A stretch of 64,000 nt of DNA from CAIKMD01 sp963729935 (lineage in GTDB: Bacteria > Pseudomonadota > Alphaproteobacteria > ATCC43930 > CGMCC-115725). The stretch lies in contig CAVSPW010000004.1 of assembly GCA_963729935.1 (NCBI GenBank), positions 1 through 64,000 of the forward strand, given 5' to 3'. A model generated the notes under the pieces. The model was not told the origin of the DNA. It saw only the letters and a list, made by a program, of their open reading frames with translations, and did not search any database. This document shows positions 59,029-64,000 of this stretch, piece by piece (position 1 is the first letter of the stretch; each line of letters begins with the position of its first letter). Both the position numbers and the translations under genes were made by a program.

Positions 59029-59859
59029 TCAAGCGCCCATGCGCGGATACATCTGGCCGGCGATCATCGTGAAGACGAGGGTGATCGCGGCCAGCACGCC
59101 GAAATCCCATCCGAGGCCGAGGACGCTCGTGCCGCCCTTCAGCATCAGCGCCCGGATCGCGTCGACCTGATAGGTCAGCGGATTGCCGTGCGAGATCACC
59201 TGCAGCCAGGGTGGCATCAGGTCGATCGGGTAGATCGCGTTGCTTGCGAAGAAGATCGGCATGGTCAATACCTGGCCCATGCCCATGAAGCGCTCGCGCG
59301 TCTTGACGATGCAGGCGATGATCAAGGAGAAGGTCGAGAACAGCGCCGAGCCCAGCGCGATGAAGAGCGCGACGCCCAAGACATCGAGCGGATCGAGGCT
59401 GATATCGGCCCCCATCACCAGGGTGATCGCGTAGACGATCGCGGCTTGCGCCAAGCCGCGAATGGCCGACGAAACGGCCTTGCCGGCGACGAGCGCGCTG
59501 CGCGGCGCGGGGCTGACGAGATAACGCTGCAGGATACCGAGGTCGCGTTCCCAGATCGCGGCGATGCCGTAGAAGATCGCGGCGAAGAGCACGCTCTGGG
59601 AGAGGATGCCGGGGGCGAGAAAATCCTCGTAAGAAAGCCCGCCGGTGTTCATGCCGCGCACCCGGCCCATGACCTGGCCGAAGAACAGGAGCCACAGCAC
59701 CGGCTGCACCGCGCGGGTGAAGAGATCGAGCGGGTCGTGGCGGAGCTTCGCGATCTCGGCGCCCGCTACGGCCCAGAGCTGGATGGCGTAATCGCCGAGG
59801 ATCGCACGCCGCGGCGTGCTAGCCGTGTTTCGTGACGGTGCGCCGCTCGCGCCGGACAT
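59029..59859 (-). CDS. ABC-2-type permease (DrrB-like)
   Basis: A 276-residue permease with six hydrophobic segments of the ABC-2 family and the conserved ERDLGILQRYLVSPAPR helix region. It pairs with the upstream DrrA-like ATPase, overlapping its 3' end by 41 bases. GGGAGG precedes the ATG at 59859. Members export drugs, polysaccharides or lipids; here it is the last gene in a four-gene export operon. Confidence 0.88.
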   Translation of the reverse strand: MSGASGAPSRNTASTPRRAILGDYAIQLWAVAGAEIAKLRHDPLDLFTRAVQPVLWLLFFGQVMGRVRGMNTGGLSYEDFLAPGILSQSVLFAAIFYGIAAIWERDLGILQRYLVSPAPRSALVAGKAVSSAIRGLAQAAIVYAITLVMGADISLDPLDVLGVALFIALGSALFSTFSLIIACIVKTRERFMGMGQVLTMPIFFASNAIYPIDLMPPWLQVISHGNPLTYQVDAIRALMLKGGTSVLGLGWDFGVLAAITLVFTMIAGQMYPRMGA

Positions 59860-60663
59860 CGCTGAATCCTCCCTTGGCCATCTCCGCGCTTTCGCGGCCG
59901 ACGACGCTCGCCATCACCTGATCGAGCGTCGCCTGCGGGCCGACCAGCGCCTTGAGCTCGCGCGGCGAGCCCATCGCCACGATCCGGCCGCGATTCATGA
60001 TCGCGATGCGGTCGCACAGGCTGTCGGCCTCGTCGAGGTAGTGGGTGGTGAGGAGCATCGTCATGCCGAAGCGATGGCGCAGATCGCGCACATGCTCCCA
60101 TACCGCGTCGCGCGCCAGCGGATCGAGGCCGACCGTCGGCTCGTCCATGAAGAGCACGGTCGGGCGATGCAGCATGCTCTGCGCGATCTCAAGCCGGCGG
60201 ATCATGCCGCCCGAGTAATTCTGCACCAGCCGGTCGGCCGCCTCGGCGAGCCCCATGGCGGCGAGCGCTTCGCGGATCCGCGCCTCGCGATCGCGATGGG
60301 GGGTGGCGTAGAGCCGGGCCGAAAGCAGCATGTTCTCGTAGCCGGTCAGGCTGCCGTCCACCGAAAGCAGCTGCGGCACATAGCCGATATGGCGGCGAAC
60401 CTCCGCCGCCTGGGTCACGATGTCGAAGCCGGCGACGAACCCGCTGCCCGAGCTCGGCGGCAGCAGGGTCGTCAACATCTTGACCAAAGTGGTCTTGCCG
60501 GCGCCATTCTCGCCGATCAGGCCAAAGACCTCGCCGGCCGCGACGGTGATGGTGACGTCCGCGGCGGCGAGCACATCGCCGAATTGCTTGGTCAATCTCT
60601 CGGTGCGAATTGCCGCCGCGGCAGGCGCGGGTGCGGGTTCCGGGCTTTCTTCGGCGATCGCGC

Positions 60664-60667
<4 letters not shown>
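59819..60667 (-). CDS. ABC transporter ATPase (DrrA/CcmA-like)
   Basis: A 282-residue ATPase with GENGAGKTT (Walker A), YSGGMIRRL (signature) and VLFMDEPTVGLD (Walker B). The DrrA-type C-terminal extension follows to the end. Its ATG overlaps the MacB stop (ATGA), so it is translationally coupled and drives the ABC-2 permease rather than MacB, which has its own ATPase domain. Confidence 0.9.
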
Positions 60668-62754
<2,087 letters not shown>

Positions 62755-62764
62755 AGGGAATGTC

Positions 62765-63994
62765 CTAGAAGAAGCCGAAGAGCCGCGGGCGCGAGCCCGA
62801 TGCCGCTGCATCGCGCTGCTCGCCGGTGATGAGCTGATCGCCTTCCTTGATGTCGCCTTCAAGAATCTCGGCGTTGGTATCGTCGTCAAGGCCCGGCTTC
62901 ACGGCAATGGCGACGGGCTGACCGGCGCGCAGAATCCAGACGCGCGGTCCCTCGCCGGCCTGGTTGCCGGCGCCGCCGAGGCCGGAGGGCGAGAAGCGCA
63001 AGGCCTGATCCGGCACACGCAGAACGTTCTCGCGCTCGTCGGTGAGGACGCGCATGGTCGCGGTCATCCCGGGCTTCAGCGTGAGGCCGGGATTGTCTGC
63101 GCCCACGACGACATCGTAGGTGACGACGTTTTGCACGGTCTGCGGCGCTTGGCGGACCTGGATCACTTGCCCGGCGAATTTCCGATTGGGAAAGGCTTCG
63201 ACCGTGAAAATCGCCTTGTCGCCTTCCGTGATGCCGCCGATGTCGCTTTCGCTGACATTGGTGTCGACCTGCATCTTGGTCAGGTCGGTGGCGATGAGGA
63301 ACAGGGTCGGGGTCTGGAAGCTCGCCGCGACCGTCTGACCGATGGTGACGTTGCGCGACACGACGGTGCCGTCCACGGGCGAAACGATCCTGGTGTAATC
63401 GAGATTGACCTGCGCCGCCTGGAGCGCCGCCTCGCGCTGCGCGATCGAGGCCTTGTCGAGATCGATTTGTGCTAGCGCCTGGTCATAGGCGTTCTTGGCG
63501 TTGTCGGCGGCGTCGCGCGAGGCCGAATCCAGCTTCACCAGCCGGGCGAACCGGTCGGTGCTCAGCTTCGCATAGGCGAGATTGGCCTCGTCCTTCTTGA
63601 GTTGCGCCTGCGCCGAGGCGAGATTGGCTTTGTTCTGGTCGACCACCGTCTGATAGGGCCGCGGATCGATCGTCGCGCAAAGCTGTCCCTTCGCGACCTT
63701 GGTGTTGTAATCGCAGGTGATGTCCTGAATCACCCCCGAGACATAGGAGCCGACGATGATGGTGAGCATCGGATTGACGGTTCCGGTGGCGGTCACCGCG
63801 CGTGTCACGCTGCCGCGGCCCGCTGGCACGGTCGTGTAGCGCCGCGGGGCTTCCGCGCGCGTCGCCCAATAGGCGATTCCGCCGAGGATCGCGAGCCCGA
63901 TCAAGCCGAGCGACAATGCTCGCCCGATGCGAATGTTCTTGTGCCGCGGCGCCGCGCCTGCGGGCGTTCCCGGCGCCGCCGCTCGTGCAGCCAT
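62765..63994 (-). CDS. HlyD/MacA-type membrane-fusion protein
   Basis: A 409-residue periplasmic adaptor: TM anchor (GLIGLAILGGIAYWAT) at about 31-46, lipoyl half NTKVAKGQLCATIDPRPY, coiled coil of about 110-200 (SAQAQLKKDEANLAYAKLS), second lipoyl region YTRIVSPVDGTVVSRNV and barrel. It forms the MacA partner of the next gene. The first residues (MAARAAAPGTPAGAAPR) and ATG at 63994 are six bases from the window end, so the ribosome binding site cannot be judged. Confidence 0.9.
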   Translation of the reverse strand: MAARAAAPGTPAGAAPRHKNIRIGRALSLGLIGLAILGGIAYWATRAEAPRRYTTVPAGRGSVTRAVTATGTVNPMLTIIVGSYVSGVIQDITCDYNTKVAKGQLCATIDPRPYQTVVDQNKANLASAQAQLKKDEANLAYAKLSTDRFARLVKLDSASRDAADNAKNAYDQALAQIDLDKASIAQREAALQAAQVNLDYTRIVSPVDGTVVSRNVTIGQTVAASFQTPTLFLIATDLTKMQVDTNVSESDIGGITEGDKAIFTVEAFPNRKFAGQVIQVRQAPQTVQNVVTYDVVVGADNPGLTLKPGMTATMRVLTDERENVLRVPDQALRFSPSGLGGAGNQAGEGPRVWILRAGQPVAIAVKPGLDDDTNAEILEGDIKEGDQLITGEQRDAAASGSRPRLFGFF

Positions 63995-64000
63995 TCCCGC

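Overview
The window is GC-rich chromosomal DNA with strong third-position GC bias. Its gene content (aromatic and organic-acid catabolism, orphan solute-binding proteins, DUF1330, DUF1190, DoxX, GlsB/YeaQ and TMEM175-type small membrane proteins, FixK/FNR-type operators) suggests an alphaproteobacterium of the Hyphomicrobiales (Rhizobiales). That placement is inferred from gene content, not from a marker gene.

Layout. 1-1516: an IS3-family element with an orfA/orfB frameshift arrangement has cut off the 5' part of a DUF2290-like gene. 1686-12673: catabolic and transport genes (MFS transporter, a frameshifted arylsulfotransferase-like gene, a MORN protein, an amidohydrolase, three solute-binding proteins without permeases), then small stress/membrane genes (YeaQ-like, TMEM175-like, DoxX). 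12863-15464: a lower-GC block bounded by 18-bp inverted repeats. It holds an IS1-type transposase coupled to a 72-residue membrane protein, a divergent type-II tRNA-like gene, and a divergently oriented winged-helix-like passenger gene with its own promoter and three repeats of a 10-bp operator-like motif. 15600-17263: an orphan phage terminase small subunit, a cytochrome c, and a livF-like remnant. 17278-24360: a MetE C-terminal-domain-type protein, a run of very small genes, a second DoxX, a cupin, DUF1190 and an FAD dehydrogenase.

24507-28587 encodes a three-subunit membrane-linked molybdenum hydroxylase/aldehyde dehydrogenase (2Fe-2S subunit, Tat-exported Mo subunit, triheme cytochrome c) with a strong hairpin between the last two cistrons. 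28768-40236 carries an MFS transporter, a methyltransferase, a cupin, an Nramp-like transporter behind a metal-regulator-like operator, a second MetE-like protein, a Rieske oxygenase, a persulfide dioxygenase-rhodanese fusion, DUF1330, a BCS1-like AAA ATPase and an alpha/beta hydrolase whose nucleophile serine is replaced by leucine. 40497-46154 is an aromatic-degradation cluster (LLM flavoprotein, VOC protein, FAD hydroxylase, LigB-type extradiol dioxygenase, HpaB-type hydroxylase) with a perfect FNR/FixK-type box in front of its core operon.

48120-55322 is a MacAB/Dev-like export operon with a near-FNR box upstream, followed by a truncated formate/nitrite-channel gene and a P-type ATPase. 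55594-58964 holds a glycosyltransferase-like protein, an alcohol dehydrogenase and another orphan solute-binding protein. 59029-63994 is a four-gene leftward export operon (HlyD, MacB, DrrA-like ATPase, ABC-2 permease) whose first gene begins at the window edge.

The most unusual region is the 12863-15464 element: transposase, membrane peptide, odd tRNA-like RNA and DNA-binding passenger inside one pair of inverted repeats. No CRISPR array, rRNA operon or replication origin was seen.
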